Below, one piece after another: positions 1 through 9,137 of a stretch of 64,000 nucleotides of DNA. Source of the DNA: Armatimonadota bacterium. Lineage in GTDB: Bacteria; Bacteroidota; Ignavibacteria; OLB7. Numbering within the stretch: position 1 is the first letter of the stretch; each line of letters opens with the position of its first letter. The DNA lies in contig JADZEY010000051.1 in NCBI GenBank assembly GCA_020850315.1, positions 1-64,000 of the forward strand, given 5' to 3'. The notes under the pieces were generated by a model, which saw nothing but the letters and a program-made list of their open reading frames with translations, was not told the origin of the DNA and did not search any database. Position numbers and translations under genes: made by a program.

Positions 1-1
1 A

Positions 2-70
2 CCGAAGGAAAGAAGGGGGAAGAATGCAGAGAACCGACTGCTGGTTGCAGCAAAACGGGCAAGCAAATAA
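2..70 (+). CDS. possible 3' end of an upstream gene (partial)
   Basis: An open frame enters from the left edge and runs 22 codons to TAA at 68-70. It is rich in Lys, Arg and Ala, and a strong terminator follows at once. That placement suits the C-terminal tail of a rightward gene. There is too little sequence to name a product, and the other two forward frames are also open for a while, so this is only a suggestion. Confidence 0.3.
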   Translation, partial: PKERRGKNAENRLLVAAKRASK

Positions 71-71
71 T

Positions 72-109
72 AAAAACGGCGATTCTTTTTACAGAATCGC
101 CGTTTTTTT
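72..109. terminator. bidirectional rho-independent terminator
   Basis: A perfect inverted repeat (arms 72-86 and 93-107, core ACGGCGATTCT) encloses a 6-nt loop. It has a run of A on the left and seven T on the right, so it can work on both strands. It would end the leftward initiator tRNA transcript and any rightward gene entering from the edge. Confidence 0.85.
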
Positions 110-110
110 G

Positions 111-183
<73 letters not shown>

Positions 184-302
184 ATGTTGAATGCCTTCCG
201 GTGGGCGCGTTGCCCGCTGAAAGGACTGCAAACATACGCCCAGCAGTAGGCCACCGCAAGCTATTTGATAGTTTTTCACATCACACCAGCTTGGCGCAGC
301 GA

Positions 303-1016
303 TTACTCCACTACCATCTCAGCAAGCGCGTTGCTCTGATCCAGCCCCAACAACAACAACAGCCCTCGCTCCAGCAGCACCGTCCGGTACGGGCGCATCA
401 GCGCAATCTCCATCGAGTCAATCTCCCCCGATGTCCGTAGCGAATCGGTGCGGCGGTAGAAATCGCGAACCTCTCCATCGGGAATCTGGATTTTTGCCGT
501 TGTGGTATCGCCCAACGTGGAGCGGAGCAAGACCCGCACCGCAGAATCTACATCGCTGGAGGTGATGGCTGCGGCGGCAACTGCGCGCTCCTTCATCCAA
601 GTAAACTCGGCCCAAGAACGGTTCTGCTGGTTCAGCACCGAAACCAAGCTGCGACGCACCGATAAGGGGATCAGCGGCAGTTGCCGCACTAACTCCATCC
701 CCCCGCTGACCCCTTTGACAATCCCCGCATCCCCATTTGCCAATGCTGTCAGCTTGCCAGTGAACTGCTTCAGGATCGCGTTGGCGGAATCGGTGGCAAC
801 AAGCAGTGTGGCAACCTGCGGTTCGGTTAATCGGGCCGAACCGGAAGGGGCAGGGGCTTTGCTTTGCACCATCGCACGGATCGAATCCTGATGCTGGTAC
901 AGGGCCAAATCGTCGGGGATCTCGGCAAGGCTGTTGGCAAAACGATAGCCCAGATATCCAACAACCCCAGCGATGAGAATCGCAAGCATCAACCCAATGC
1001 TGCAACCTCGGTTCAT
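303..1016 (-). CDS. membrane-anchored protein of unknown function
   Basis: This 237-residue protein has one N-terminal hydrophobic segment (about residues 5-25) after a short positive start, then a predominantly helical region. It is probably a single-pass protein with the bulk outside the cytoplasmic membrane, or an uncleaved signal anchor. I recognise no family. Its ATG overlaps the ftsY stop codon by four bases (ATGA), so it is likely translated by coupling to ftsY. The shared message is the only hint of a role near membrane protein insertion, and that is inference. Confidence 0.75.
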   Translation of the reverse strand: MNRGCSIGLMLAILIAGVVGYLGYRFANSLAEIPDDLALYQHQDSIRAMVQSKAPAPSGSARLTEPQVATLLVATDSANAILKQFTGKLTALANGDAGIVKGVSGGMELVRQLPLIPLSVRRSLVSVLNQQNRSWAEFTWMKERAVAAAAITSSDVDSAVRVLLRSTLGDTTTAKIQIPDGEVRDFYRRTDSLRTSGEIDSMEIALMRPYRTVLLERGLLLLLGLDQSNALAEMVVE

Positions 1017-2053
1017 CCCTCCTTTACCTCCTCGGTTTCCTCGAAGGCAAACAGTGCTTCGGCAAACTCATCAACGTTGAACGGCTGAAGATCATCAATC
1101 CGCTCTCCAACGCCGATGTACCGGACTGGCATACTCAGTTCGTTGGCAATGGCAATCACTACCCCGCCTTTTGCGGTTCCGTCCAACTTGGTCAGCACCA
1201 GTCCGGTCACCTCCACCGCACGGGTGAACTCCTTTGCTTGCTGGATAGCGTTTTGGCCAGTGGTTGCATCCAACACAAGGAAGACTTCATCGGGGGCGTG
1301 TTCGCGGATTTTTTTCATCACACGCGACATCTTCTGAAGCTCCTGCATCAGATTGCTTTTGGTGTGAAGCCGCCCAGCGGTGTCAATAATCACCACGTCG
1401 GCCCCGCGCGAGACGGCTGCCTGCAATGTGTCGAACGCAACGGCGGCGGGGTCCGCCCCCTGGCCTTGGCCGATGATCTCCACACCGGCGCGTTCGGCCC
1501 AAACTTCCAGCTGCTCGTTGGCCGCAGCGCGGAAGGTGTCGGCTGCACCGATCAGCACTTTCAGCCCGGCGTTGCGGTAGTTGTAGGCCAGCTTGCCAAT
1601 CGTTGTGGTTTTGCCAACGCCGTTCACCCCCACCACCATGATGACGTGTGGCCGCTTTTCCTCGGGGATGTTGAACAAACGGTCGTTGTCTGCCGATGGC
1701 GAGCGTTTCAGCAGCGCGCTGATCTCTTCGCGTAGCAGCCGGCTAAGGTCGCTTGCTTCTTTGAAGCCTTCGGCTTTCACGCGGTCGCGCAGCCGGTCGC
1801 TGATTTGGATGGTGGTGTCGGCCCCCACGTCGGCCATGATGAGCGATTCTTCAAGCTCATCTAACAGCGCGTCGTCAATCTTCCGCCCTTGCCGCGCCGC
1901 AACGCCGATTTTTTCGGCCAGCCCTTCGCGTGTTTTGGCAAGTCCCTCTTTCAGCCGGTCGTACCGAAGGTTATCAACGGTTTCGCGGATTGAGGTCTTG
2001 GTCTCCTCAATCGCTTCTTTGACCTTGTTTTTCAGTTTGTCGAACAAGCCCAT
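1013..2053 (-). CDS. ftsY: signal recognition particle receptor FtsY
   Basis: FtsY is the SRP-receptor GTPase that docks ribosome-nascent chain complexes at the inner membrane. At 346 residues it has a short charged helical N-terminus (1-50), the N domain (about 50-125) and the G domain. Visible motifs are the P-loop GVNGVGKT (142-149), DTFRAAA (172-178), DTAGR (224-228) and TKLDGTAKGG (288-297). The long acidic A domain of enterobacterial FtsY is missing, as in many bacteria outside the Enterobacteria. The ATG at 2053 is followed by a typical MGLFDKLK start. The gene overlaps the next one by 4 nt. Confidence 0.97.
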   Translation of the reverse strand: MGLFDKLKNKVKEAIEETKTSIRETVDNLRYDRLKEGLAKTREGLAEKIGVAARQGRKIDDALLDELEESLIMADVGADTTIQISDRLRDRVKAEGFKEASDLSRLLREEISALLKRSPSADNDRLFNIPEEKRPHVIMVVGVNGVGKTTTIGKLAYNYRNAGLKVLIGAADTFRAAANEQLEVWAERAGVEIIGQGQGADPAAVAFDTLQAAVSRGADVVIIDTAGRLHTKSNLMQELQKMSRVMKKIREHAPDEVFLVLDATTGQNAIQQAKEFTRAVEVTGLVLTKLDGTAKGGVVIAIANELSMPVRYIGVGERIDDLQPFNVDEFAEALFAFEETEEVKEG

Positions 2054-2100
2054 GGCATACCTTATTGAGTAAAGAATTTATTTGGGGGCAGTGGTTGGTT

Positions 2101-2223
2101 GTCAGTGGTCAGTAGTCAGTTGCAAGGGGAAGTCATTGGTCATTGGTCATTAGTGAAGCAGCCTACCCTCCATCCTTCATCCTTCATCCTTCATCCTTCA
2201 TCCTTCATCCTTCATCCTTCATT
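2101..2223. repeat. three adjacent 7-bp tandem arrays
   Basis: The gap between ftsY and the phosphatidyltransferase gene holds three short arrays, each with a 7-bp period. They are GTCAGTG/GTCAGTA/GTCAGTT (2101-2121), TCATTGG/TCATTAG (2133-2153) and seven exact copies of CATCCTT plus a partial copy (2171-2223). The last array stops 4 bp before the stop codon of the downstream gene. The same heptamer families recur elsewhere in the window. Confidence 0.9.
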
Positions 2224-2227
2224 CCCC

Positions 2228-2779
2228 TCACTTCCACTGTTGTACAACGCGGATCAGATAGAGGGTGAAGGAGATGGCCAGCAGCAGCAGCGCAATCCCC
2301 CCCATTGTGGTTGTGACGGCGGTTGATGCCCCGGCAACAATCGCCAGCAACGTTCCCGACAGCACCAGCACGGCAATTTTCCCCGGATAGTTGGAAGGCA
2401 ACACCACCCCGGTGCGCCGCTCGAACAGTATCCCGCCAACAAGGATCAGCAGATCGCGCCCCAACACCACCAGTACAAACCACAACGGCAGCATCCCCTG
2501 CATCAGCATGACTACCACCACCACCCCAACATAGACCTTATCGGCCAGCGGGTCCAGAATTTTGCCGAGGTCAGAAATCTCATTCCGTTTGCGTGCCAGC
2601 CAGCCATCCAGCACATCGGTAAGTGCCGAAAGGATGAAGAGCGCGATGGTGGCAAGCCGCATCCCCGAAGCAAGCGTGAACCATGTGGGGATCACCAGCA
2701 GCATCCGAAGCGCGCTTAGCCCGTTGGAGAGTGTCCAGCGTAAGTTCAGCGGCTGCGGTGATTGGGCGTGTGTGTTCAT
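2228..2779 (-). CDS. pgsA: CDP-alcohol phosphatidyltransferase (PgsA-like)
   Basis: This integral membrane enzyme transfers a phosphatidyl group from CDP-diacylglycerol to an alcohol, most likely glycerol-3-phosphate (first step of phosphatidylglycerol synthesis). The 183-residue product carries the full signature D-x2-DG-x2-AR-x8-G-x3-D-x3-D at about residues 55-80, which binds two metal ions. Several hydrophobic segments follow. I chose the ATG at 2779 (MNTHAQ). The frame runs on upstream to 2896, but that Arg/Lys-rich stretch would overlap the divergent pta start. The substrate is inferred from size and similarity, so the gene symbol is tentative. Confidence 0.8.
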   Translation of the reverse strand: MNTHAQSPQPLNLRWTLSNGLSALRMLLVIPTWFTLASGMRLATIALFILSALTDVLDGWLARKRNEISDLGKILDPLADKVYVGVVVVVMLMQGMLPLWFVLVVLGRDLLILVGGILFERRTGVVLPSNYPGKIAVLVLSGTLLAIVAGASTAVTTTMGGIALLLLAISFTLYLIRVVQQWK

Positions 2780-2894
2780 TGCGGGCAAACTTACAAAACT
2801 GATCCCGCGGCGGCCACGCGATGGCTTCCGCCGTTTCCATTTTGTACCGACTGCCACGGCTGGCTTCCGGAAGCGGCTGTGTACTTTTGCCCGC

Positions 2895-3887
2895 ATGAGT
2901 TCCTACCCAGAAGTACTGCTTCGGTTTCGCGAACAAGCGGCCCAGCAGCCGGTGCGGATTGCGTTCCCCGATGCCCAGGATGAACGCACCCTCCGCGCCG
3001 CACACATCCTTGCCGACCAACAGATTGCCCAACCGGTGCTGGTTGGTGCCGAAGCAATCATCAGCCAACAAGCCGCCAGCTTGGGGATACCACTGGATGG
3101 AGTTGCGATTGTGGAACCGGAACATCACCCCAAGTTTTTTGATTTTGCTGAAGCCTTCCACCAAGCGCGCCAGCACAAAGGGATGACGGCGGAAACAGCC
3201 CAAACAATGATGCGGCAACCACTCTACGCCGCAGCCATGCTGGTTCGGACTGGCGATTGCGCCGGATGCGTTGCTGGCTCGATCAGCACTACTGGCGACG
3301 TTCTGCGTGCGGCAATCCAAGTGATTGGGCTGCGCCCGGGAATCTCGGTGGTCTCCTCCTTCTTTCTGATCGTGTTCCCCGACCGGATCTACGCCTTTGC
3401 CGATGGCGCGGTGATGCCCAACCCCACCAGCCCACAACTTGCCGACATTGCGTTGGCAACTGCGGAAAATTACCGGACGCTGATCGGGATTGAACCGCGC
3501 GTTGCGTTCCTCAGTTTCAGCACGCGGGGAAGCGCGCAGCATCCGGATGTTGAGAAAGTGCAGCAGGCATTCCAGCTTGCGCGGGCGAAGGCCCCGGCGG
3601 GATTAGTGATGGATGGCGAGCTTCAGCTTGATGCGGCAATCGTCCCCGATGTTGCTTCCCGCAAGGCTCCAGATTCTCCGGTTGCTGGCCAGGCCAACGT
3701 CGTGATTTTCCCGAACCTTGACGCGGGGAACATCGCCTACAAAATGGCGCAGCGGATGGCCGGCGCGCTGGCAATCGGCCCGGTTGTGCAGGGGCTTTCC
3801 AAACCGATGTTTGATTTGTCGCGGGGCTGCACGGTGGATGACATTGTTGACGTTGCGGCAATCTGTGCTATCACAGCGCGGGGATAA
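2895..3887 (+). CDS. pta: phosphate acetyltransferase
   Basis: Pta interconverts acetyl-CoA plus phosphate with acetyl phosphate plus CoA. The 330-residue protein is the short form: just the PTA/PTB catalytic domain, without the DRTGG extension of long enterobacterial Pta. It begins with the family-like segment [16 protein letters not shown]. Later come [25 protein letters not shown] and [14 protein letters not shown], all typical of the family. The start is the ATG at 2895; in-frame sequence upstream lies across the divergent gene. No ackA is visible nearby. A phosphate butyryltransferase-like activity cannot be excluded. Confidence 0.92.
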   Translation: MSSYPEVLLRFREQAAQQPVRIAFPDAQDERTLRAAHILADQQIAQPVLVGAEAIISQQAASLGIPLDGVAIVEPEHHPKFFDFAEAFHQARQHKGMTAETAQTMMRQPLYAAAMLVRTGDCAGCVAGSISTTGDVLRAAIQVIGLRPGISVVSSFFLIVFPDRIYAFADGAVMPNPTSPQLADIALATAENYRTLIGIEPRVAFLSFSTRGSAQHPDVEKVQQAFQLARAKAPAGLVMDGELQLDAAIVPDVASRKAPDSPVAGQANVVIFPNLDAGNIAYKMAQRMAGALAIGPVVQGLSKPMFDLSRGCTVDDIVDVAAICAITARG

Positions 3888-3954
3888 GCCGTTGTGGGGG
3901 AAGAAAACGGTTGATTCTTCAACAACACTCTTCCACTATTCACCACAAAACGCC

Positions 3955-4452
3955 ATGAGCCAGCAGATGAAAAGTATCCTTGTTGCAATCGCGATGATCG
4001 TTAGCACCGCAACGCTGCGGGCCCAACCACAGATTGGGGATTTTGGCTTTGGCCTGATGCTTGGCGAACCAACAGGCGTTACCCTGAAAGGGGCGTTAAG
4101 CGGCAACAACGCTTGGGATGCGACAGTCGGCACGTCATGGCTTGGCAATCTAACGCTGCAAGCTGGCTACCTTTGGAATGCGAACGTTTTTAACTCCAAC
4201 AAAGCGGGATTGTACTTCGGGCTTGGCGGGGTGCTGGGGATCGGTCGCGGAAACGGCATTTACATAAAAGACGGCAAAGAAAGCGATAACGAAGACGCGA
4301 CAGGGATTGGCCTGCGTGGGGTTATGGGGTTCAACACCATCCCCTTCCGCCCCCCTGTCGAATTTTTCATCGAGCTTGATCCAATCGTTGTGCTTGCGCC
4401 CTCGGCTGATTTTCGTTTTATGGCCTCCGTTGGGGCGCGGTATTATCTGTGA
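3955..4452 (+). CDS. secreted, outer-membrane beta-barrel-like protein
   Basis: The 165-residue product starts with a signal peptide (MSQQMKSILVAIAMIVSTAT, cleavage near LRA-QPQ). The rest is Gly-rich with alternating hydrophobic residues and ends in an aromatic/hydrophobic strand (ASVGARYYL). This is the usual look of a small outer-membrane barrel protein of the FCB group. I cannot name the family. The ATG at 3955 is preferred; Met at 3967 is an alternative. It lies 67 bp after pta and may share its transcript. Confidence 0.7.
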   Translation: MSQQMKSILVAIAMIVSTATLRAQPQIGDFGFGLMLGEPTGVTLKGALSGNNAWDATVGTSWLGNLTLQAGYLWNANVFNSNKAGLYFGLGGVLGIGRGNGIYIKDGKESDNEDATGIGLRGVMGFNTIPFRPPVEFFIELDPIVVLAPSADFRFMASVGARYYL

Positions 4453-4457
4453 AGGAA

Positions 4458-4535
4458 GTCAGTGGTCAGTGGTCAGTGGTCAGTGGTCAGTAGTCAGTGG
4501 TCAGTGGTCAGTAGTCAGTAGTCAGTGGTCAGTGG
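4458..4535 (+). repeat. GTCAGTG/GTCAGTA heptamer array
   Basis: Eleven consecutive 7-bp units of GTCAGTG or GTCAGTA start 5 bp after the preceding stop codon. The only visible variation is the last base (G or A). It is one of the longest heptamer arrays in the window. A diverged GC-rich module with facing CTCGCCCG and GGGAGAGGGGG blocks follows (about 4563-4645). Confidence 0.9.
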
Positions 4536-4688
4536 CGAAGAGGCGATTCTCCATTCCCCATTCGACTTTCTCCCCCTCGCCCGCCCAGCAGATGCTTGTA
4601 TCTGTGTGGCGAATCGGGAGAGGGGGCCGGGGGGTGAGGGCCAATTCAGAAGAAGCCCCGTACTCGACATTCTCCATTCAACATTCCC

Positions 4689-5582
4689 ATGCCTTCTCCA
4701 ACTATCTCCGGATTTTCGTTTGTGCGCAACGCACGGAAGTTCGATTTCCCATTGGCAGAATCGCTTCGGTCGTTGCTGCCGCTGTGCGATGAACTTGTTG
4801 TTGCAGTTGGCGCAGGGGAGGACGACACGATGGAGATGATCCGAGAGATTGGCGACGACCGCATCCGCATTGTGGAAACCGTGTGGGACGACACGCTGCG
4901 GGAAGGGGGGCGCGTGCTGGCGCAGCAAACCAATATCGCCCTATCTGAGTGCCGTGGCGATTGGTGCATCTATCTGCAGGCCGATGAGGTGATCCATGAG
5001 GACGACCACCAGATGCTGCGCCAAGCAATCCACCAAGCACACGGCGACCCGCAGGTGGAGGCGTTGCTGATGCGGTACATCCATTTTTACGGAGCCTACG
5101 ATTACGTTGGCGCGGGCCGGCAGTGGTATCGCCGCGAAATCCGTGCGGTGCGGAACACTGGCTCTGTCACCTCGTGGGGCGATGCCCAGGGCTTCCGCAA
5201 ACTGCTCCCGTCCGGCCAGGACGCGCTGTTGCAAGCACGGCAAACGGAGGTGCGAATTTTTCATTACGGATGGGTTCGCCCGCCACAGGTGCAGGCAAGC
5301 AAACAGCGGAACAACAGCCGGATGTGGCACAGCGACCAGTGGGTGGAACAGAACGTGACGCAAGCCGACAACTTCGATTACGACGGCGCGTTCCAGCTGC
5401 GCCCCTTCGCCGGAACGCATCCGATATTCATGCAGGAGCGGATTGCCAAGCATCGCCAACTGGGCTGGGCGTTCGACCCCACACGCACCCGCCGCCCCCC
5501 CCTGCGGGTCTGGATCACCGATTGGATTGAACGGCACACCGGTTGGCGAATCGGCGAGTACCGAAATTTTGTGGAGGTGTAG
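4689..5582 (+). CDS. glycosyltransferase, family 2-like
   Basis: The 297-residue protein resembles GT-A fold family 2 enzymes. Its N-terminus (SGFSFVRNARKFDFPLAESL) matches the SGFxxVRNA opening seen in this group. A nucleotide-binding-like segment follows (ELVVAVGAGEDDT), then a DxD-equivalent at YLQADEV (about residues 95-101). No membrane segment is evident, so it is probably cytoplasmic and adds sugars to a cell-envelope glycan. The acceptor and donor are unknown. A Nudix gene follows 3 bp later, suggesting co-transcription. Confidence 0.8.
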   Translation: MPSPTISGFSFVRNARKFDFPLAESLRSLLPLCDELVVAVGAGEDDTMEMIREIGDDRIRIVETVWDDTLREGGRVLAQQTNIALSECRGDWCIYLQADEVIHEDDHQMLRQAIHQAHGDPQVEALLMRYIHFYGAYDYVGAGRQWYRREIRAVRNTGSVTSWGDAQGFRKLLPSGQDALLQARQTEVRIFHYGWVRPPQVQASKQRNNSRMWHSDQWVEQNVTQADNFDYDGAFQLRPFAGTHPIFMQERIAKHRQLGWAFDPTRTRRPPLRVWITDWIERHTGWRIGEYRNFVEV

Positions 5583-5585
5583 AAA

Positions 5586-6059
5586 GTGAAAGGAACCGTC
5601 ACCGTAAGCGCGGCAGTGATTGAGCAAGGGAAGGTGCTGCTGGTGCAAGAAGGGAAAGAATGGTGCAAGGGGCAATGGAGTTTGCCCGGGGGAAGATTGG
5701 AGGAAAACGAAAGCCTTGCCGATGCTGTGGTGCGGGAGATGCAGGAAGAGACCGGACTGCTGATCCGCCCCACCGGAATGACCCGCGTGCTGCGCTACAC
5801 CAGCCAGCGTGGGTTTCACGTTATCCGTTTTAACTTCGTGGCCCAGCTGCTTGGCGGGGTGCTTCGGGGGGGGGAAATGCCCGATGCAACGGGGGAGATT
5901 ATCGGCTGCGCTTGGCATAATCTTGCCGAGCTTGCCGCAAACCCGGGGCTGCTGGATTTACGCACGCCAGAAATCGCCCAAACAATTTTCCGCGACCTTC
6001 ATGCAGGGGCAATCTTCCCGCTTGAAACGGTGTTCGACGGGTTTGCAATTCAGAAATAA
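5586..6059 (+). CDS. Nudix hydrolase
   Basis: This is a 157-residue Nudix enzyme, which hydrolyses a nucleoside diphosphate linked to another moiety. The Nudix box is complete (about residues 38-60): G-x5-E-x7-REMQEETGL. The likely start is GTG at 5586, just after the TAG of the glycosyltransferase gene. The short N-terminal strand (TVTVSAAVIEQGKVLLVQE) is typical of MutT/ADP-ribose pyrophosphatase-like members. The neighbouring glycosyltransferase suggests a nucleotide-sugar or housecleaning substrate, but nothing in the sequence fixes it. Confidence 0.9.
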   Translation: MKGTVTVSAAVIEQGKVLLVQEGKEWCKGQWSLPGGRLEENESLADAVVREMQEETGLLIRPTGMTRVLRYTSQRGFHVIRFNFVAQLLGGVLRGGEMPDATGEIIGCAWHNLAELAANPGLLDLRTPEIAQTIFRDLHAGAIFPLETVFDGFAIQK

Positions 6060-6101
6060 CTCTGCAGATCATGTTCCCAAAAACAATCTATCCAAAACGC
6101 C

Positions 6102-7121
6102 ATGCCATACACGCCAGATAAAAAAATCATCATCAACGACGTCACCCTGCGCGACGGGATGCACGCCATTGCCCACCAATACACCGTCCAGCAGATGGTG
6201 GATATTGCCAAGAAGATAGACGAAGCAAAGATTGACCTGATCGAGGTTTCGCACGGGGACGGGCTGAACGGGAACTCCATCAACTACGGATTCTCCGCAC
6301 ACACCGAAATAGAGTATCTGCAGGCGGTGAAAGCCGAGCTGAAACACGCAAAACTGGCCGCACTGCTGCTTCCGGGAATCGGCACGATTGAGGAAATGGA
6401 GATGGCGCGCGAAGCCGGCGTTGACACCATCCGCATTGCCACCCACTGCACCGAAGCCGACATTGCAGCACAGCATATTGCCAAAGCACGCCAGATGGGG
6501 TTTGACGTTGTTGGCTTTCTGATGATGGCACACATGATCCCAACCGCGCAGCTTGTGGAGCAAGCAAAACTGATGGAAAGCTACGGGGCGCATTGCGTCT
6601 ATGTCACCGACTCGGCAGGGGCGTTGCTGATGGAGGAAACGCGGGAGAGAATCACAGCGTTCAAGAGTGAGTTAGGGTGCCAGGTTGGTTTCCACAACCA
6701 CAACAATTTGGGTTTGGGGGTGGCCAACACCATCATCTCGATTGAGTGCGGGGCCGACCGTGTGGATGCCTCGCTTGCCGGCATGGGGGCCGGGGCAGGG
6801 AACTGCCCGCTGGAGGTATTGATTGCCGTCACCGACCGGATGGGAATCCGCACCGATGCCGCGCTTTACCCGCTGATTGACGCTGCCGACGGCATTGTTC
6901 GCCCGCTGCAACGCCGCCCCGTCCAGACCGACGGCAACGCGCTGATGCTGGGGTTTGCGGGGGTCTATTCCTCCTTTCTGCTTCACACCGAGCGCGCCGC
7001 CCAACGCTTCGGCGTTGACAGCCGCGACATCCTTCGCGAGCTTGGCCGCCGCCGGATGGTTGGGGGCCAGGAAGATATGATTGTGGATGTGGCGTTGGAT
7101 TTGTTGAATGAGAGCAAGTAG
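6102..7121 (+). CDS. 4-hydroxy-2-oxovalerate aldolase family protein
   Basis: The 339-residue protein matches the HMGL-like TIM-barrel aldolases that split 4-hydroxy-2-oxovalerate into pyruvate and acetaldehyde. Visible are the N-terminal metal-site motif NDVTLRDG (12-19, followed by Met and His21), the second metal site GFHNHNN (196-202, His198 and His200), VTDSAG (168-173) and the C-terminal communication-domain region. In characterised pathways the enzyme forms a complex with acylating acetaldehyde dehydrogenase (DmpF/BphJ), which channels acetaldehyde. No such gene, and no hydratase, is present near here. A different 4-hydroxy-2-oxoacid substrate is possible. Confidence 0.88.
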   Translation: MPYTPDKKIIINDVTLRDGMHAIAHQYTVQQMVDIAKKIDEAKIDLIEVSHGDGLNGNSINYGFSAHTEIEYLQAVKAELKHAKLAALLLPGIGTIEEMEMAREAGVDTIRIATHCTEADIAAQHIAKARQMGFDVVGFLMMAHMIPTAQLVEQAKLMESYGAHCVYVTDSAGALLMEETRERITAFKSELGCQVGFHNHNNLGLGVANTIISIECGADRVDASLAGMGAGAGNCPLEVLIAVTDRMGIRTDAALYPLIDAADGIVRPLQRRPVQTDGNALMLGFAGVYSSFLLHTERAAQRFGVDSRDILRELGRRRMVGGQEDMIVDVALDLLNESK

Positions 7122-7148
7122 GAAAGCTGACCTCACAGAAAAAACAAA

Positions 7149-7185
7149 GCGGGGGCGATTGCCACAGCAATCGCCCCCGCTCCAG
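7149..7185. terminator. terminator between convergent genes
   Basis: A perfect 14-bp stem (7149-7162 with 7167-7180, GCGGGGGCGATTGC type) encloses a 4-nt loop. It lies between the convergent aldolase and protease genes. An A-rich stretch precedes it on the left, which gives a U tract in the leftward transcript, so it best serves the protease gene. Confidence 0.8.
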
Positions 7186-7203
7186 TTATTGCTTCCCGCA
7201 GCT

Positions 7204-8814
7204 TTACCGCAAGGTCAGCCGCGAAATCTTCATGGCTTCTGGGAAGAGCGTTTTGGCTTTTTGATATTGCTTGTCGTCCTCCAGCGCAATCTGGTAGAAG
7301 GCGTTGTTCCCCCACAGGCCGCGTGCAATCCGTGACTTCAGCCGGATTCTCAGATCGAAGGCATCAATTTCAACATCTTTCTGCTTCACATCCACCTCTT
7401 TCTTCTTTGCCATTTCCAGCATCTGGCTGAACATCTGGTCCGTAATCTGGAACTCCTTGCGGAAGCGCTGGAAATCTTCGCCGTATTTCTTCCGAAGCTC
7501 CTGCCCGTGGTCGTTGATGTACTTCTCGGTGAAGTCCCAAATAATGTTCTTGCGGATGATGTCGCGGGTGGTCATCTGCAACGTGTCGAACTTCACAACA
7601 TAGTCGGGGGTGATGCCGCCGCCGCCCAACACTTTTCGGCCATTGCTGGTTTTGTACACTGGCTTGGTGGAGTCGGGTACGTCTTGCGTGTGCTGGATGT
7701 TATCCCCTTCTTGCTCATCATGTTCTGCACCGCGATAGTAGGCTTCTTTCCCTTTGTCGTAGGGGCGTTGGATTAGCCGCCCCGATGGTGTGTAGTAGCG
7801 CGCCACCGTCAGCCGGAATGCCGAGCCATCGCTTAACGGATATTGCTTCTGGACAAGCCCTTTGCCGAACGACGTTTCCCCCACAACAAGGCCACGATCA
7901 AGGTCTTGGATTGCCCCGGAAACAATCTCCGATGCGCTTGCCGAACCTTGATTCAGCAGAACGATCAGCGGCAATTTCTCGTAGCGTTGGCCATCTTCGG
8001 ACATGTAGTCTTCCCGTTCTTCCGAGCGGCTGCTTTTTGTGTACACGATTTCCTTGCCGCCAGAAATGAACTCATCAACAATCCGGACGGCGCGCTCCAT
8101 GTAGCCGCCGGGATTGCCGCGAAGGTCCAGCACCAACCGCTTCATCCCCTGGCGCGATAAGCGATCCATGTTGGCCATGAACTCGTCGTAGGTCGGCTCG
8201 GCAAAGCGGTTGATTGCTAAGTAGGCTGTGCCGTCTTCGTCAACGAACGCAGCATCAACTGTGTACAGTGGGATTTTGTCGCGCTGGATGTCGTAATCTT
8301 TCACCTCGCGGCTGCCGGGGCGGAAGATTGTCACCACAACGTGTGTCCCTTTTGTGCCGCGCAATTTTTTGGGGACATCTTCGCGTTTCATGCCAACGGC
8401 GTTTTTGCCGTCAATCTTGATGATTTTATCGCCAGCCAGAATGCCCAATGCTTCCGATGGCCCGCCGTTGATCGCCGTGACGATGGTGATAGTGTCGCGC
8501 ACAACGTCGAACTCCACACCGATCCCCTCAAAACTTCCCCGAAAATCTTCCTCCACACGCTTCTGTTGCTCGGCAGGGATATAGACTGAGTGAGGATCAA
8601 GCTCCTCTAACATTCCGCCGATTGCCGCCTCGATCAGCTTCGGCGAATCAACGTTGTCAACGTAGCTTTTTTGGATTTGATTGAACACCTGCTCGAATTT
8701 CCGGAACTGCTCGTAGGGGCTGTCGCCGGAAATGGAGGGCTGGATGTAGATGCCGACCAGCACCCCAAGTGCCAGCCCAAGAATGGTGAACCACATTTTG
8801 CGTTTTGAGTTCAT
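7204..8814 (-). CDS. C-terminal processing protease, S41 family
   Basis: This 536-residue periplasmic protease is related to CtpA/Prc. It has an N-terminal signal anchor (residues 8-23) and a cap/helical region (DPHSVYIP, about 73-80). A PDZ domain follows (about 95-165, with FEGIGVEFD). The S41 core carries LVLDLRGNPGG (227-237) and the NQGSASASEI region with the nucleophile Ser near 293. The general-base Lys lies in SFGKG near 318. Such enzymes trim or degrade exported proteins. The ATG at 8814 (MNSKRK) is chosen because the longer frame has no signal-like start. Confidence 0.93.
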   Translation of the reverse strand: MNSKRKMWFTILGLALGVLVGIYIQPSISGDSPYEQFRKFEQVFNQIQKSYVDNVDSPKLIEAAIGGMLEELDPHSVYIPAEQQKRVEEDFRGSFEGIGVEFDVVRDTITIVTAINGGPSEALGILAGDKIIKIDGKNAVGMKREDVPKKLRGTKGTHVVVTIFRPGSREVKDYDIQRDKIPLYTVDAAFVDEDGTAYLAINRFAEPTYDEFMANMDRLSRQGMKRLVLDLRGNPGGYMERAVRIVDEFISGGKEIVYTKSSRSEEREDYMSEDGQRYEKLPLIVLLNQGSASASEIVSGAIQDLDRGLVVGETSFGKGLVQKQYPLSDGSAFRLTVARYYTPSGRLIQRPYDKGKEAYYRGAEHDEQEGDNIQHTQDVPDSTKPVYKTSNGRKVLGGGGITPDYVVKFDTLQMTTRDIIRKNIIWDFTEKYINDHGQELRKKYGEDFQRFRKEFQITDQMFSQMLEMAKKKEVDVKQKDVEIDAFDLRIRLKSRIARGLWGNNAFYQIALEDDKQYQKAKTLFPEAMKISRLTLR

Positions 8815-9137
8815 CGCTAGTGGAGAACGATTTATGTGTTGTTGATTGTTTGTTCCGAACGGTTGTTTGGTGCCGGGTGCGGATTGGGTTTGCAGCAAAC
8901 ATACATATTGGCGAACGAACGCGGTGCTTCGTGTAGTTGCCGCCATTTTTTTGCTGAAAACCTTATGCACGATGCACTGGACGTTGCACCCCACACTGTT
9001 GTAACGTCGGGAATCTACCGTGCCGCTTCCACCAATGCAAGCCCTTTGGCTATCCGAATTGCTATTTGCCGATTTTGGAGAACTACATTCGATACCAAGC
9101 ACCTGGTCATACAGCAAGAAATCGCCAGCGTTGCGGC
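8815..9137. other. intergenic region without recognised feature
   Basis: These 323 bp between two leftward genes show no convincing ORF, hairpin or member of the window's repeat families. The stretch probably contains the promoter of the S41 protease gene, but no clear -35/-10 pair could be identified. Confidence 0.4.

Noticed and set aside
2562..2894. Extended N-terminus of Pta
   Set aside because: The added 111 residues overlap the phosphatidyltransferase gene on the other strand and have no family similarity; the ATG at 2895 gives a standard short Pta.
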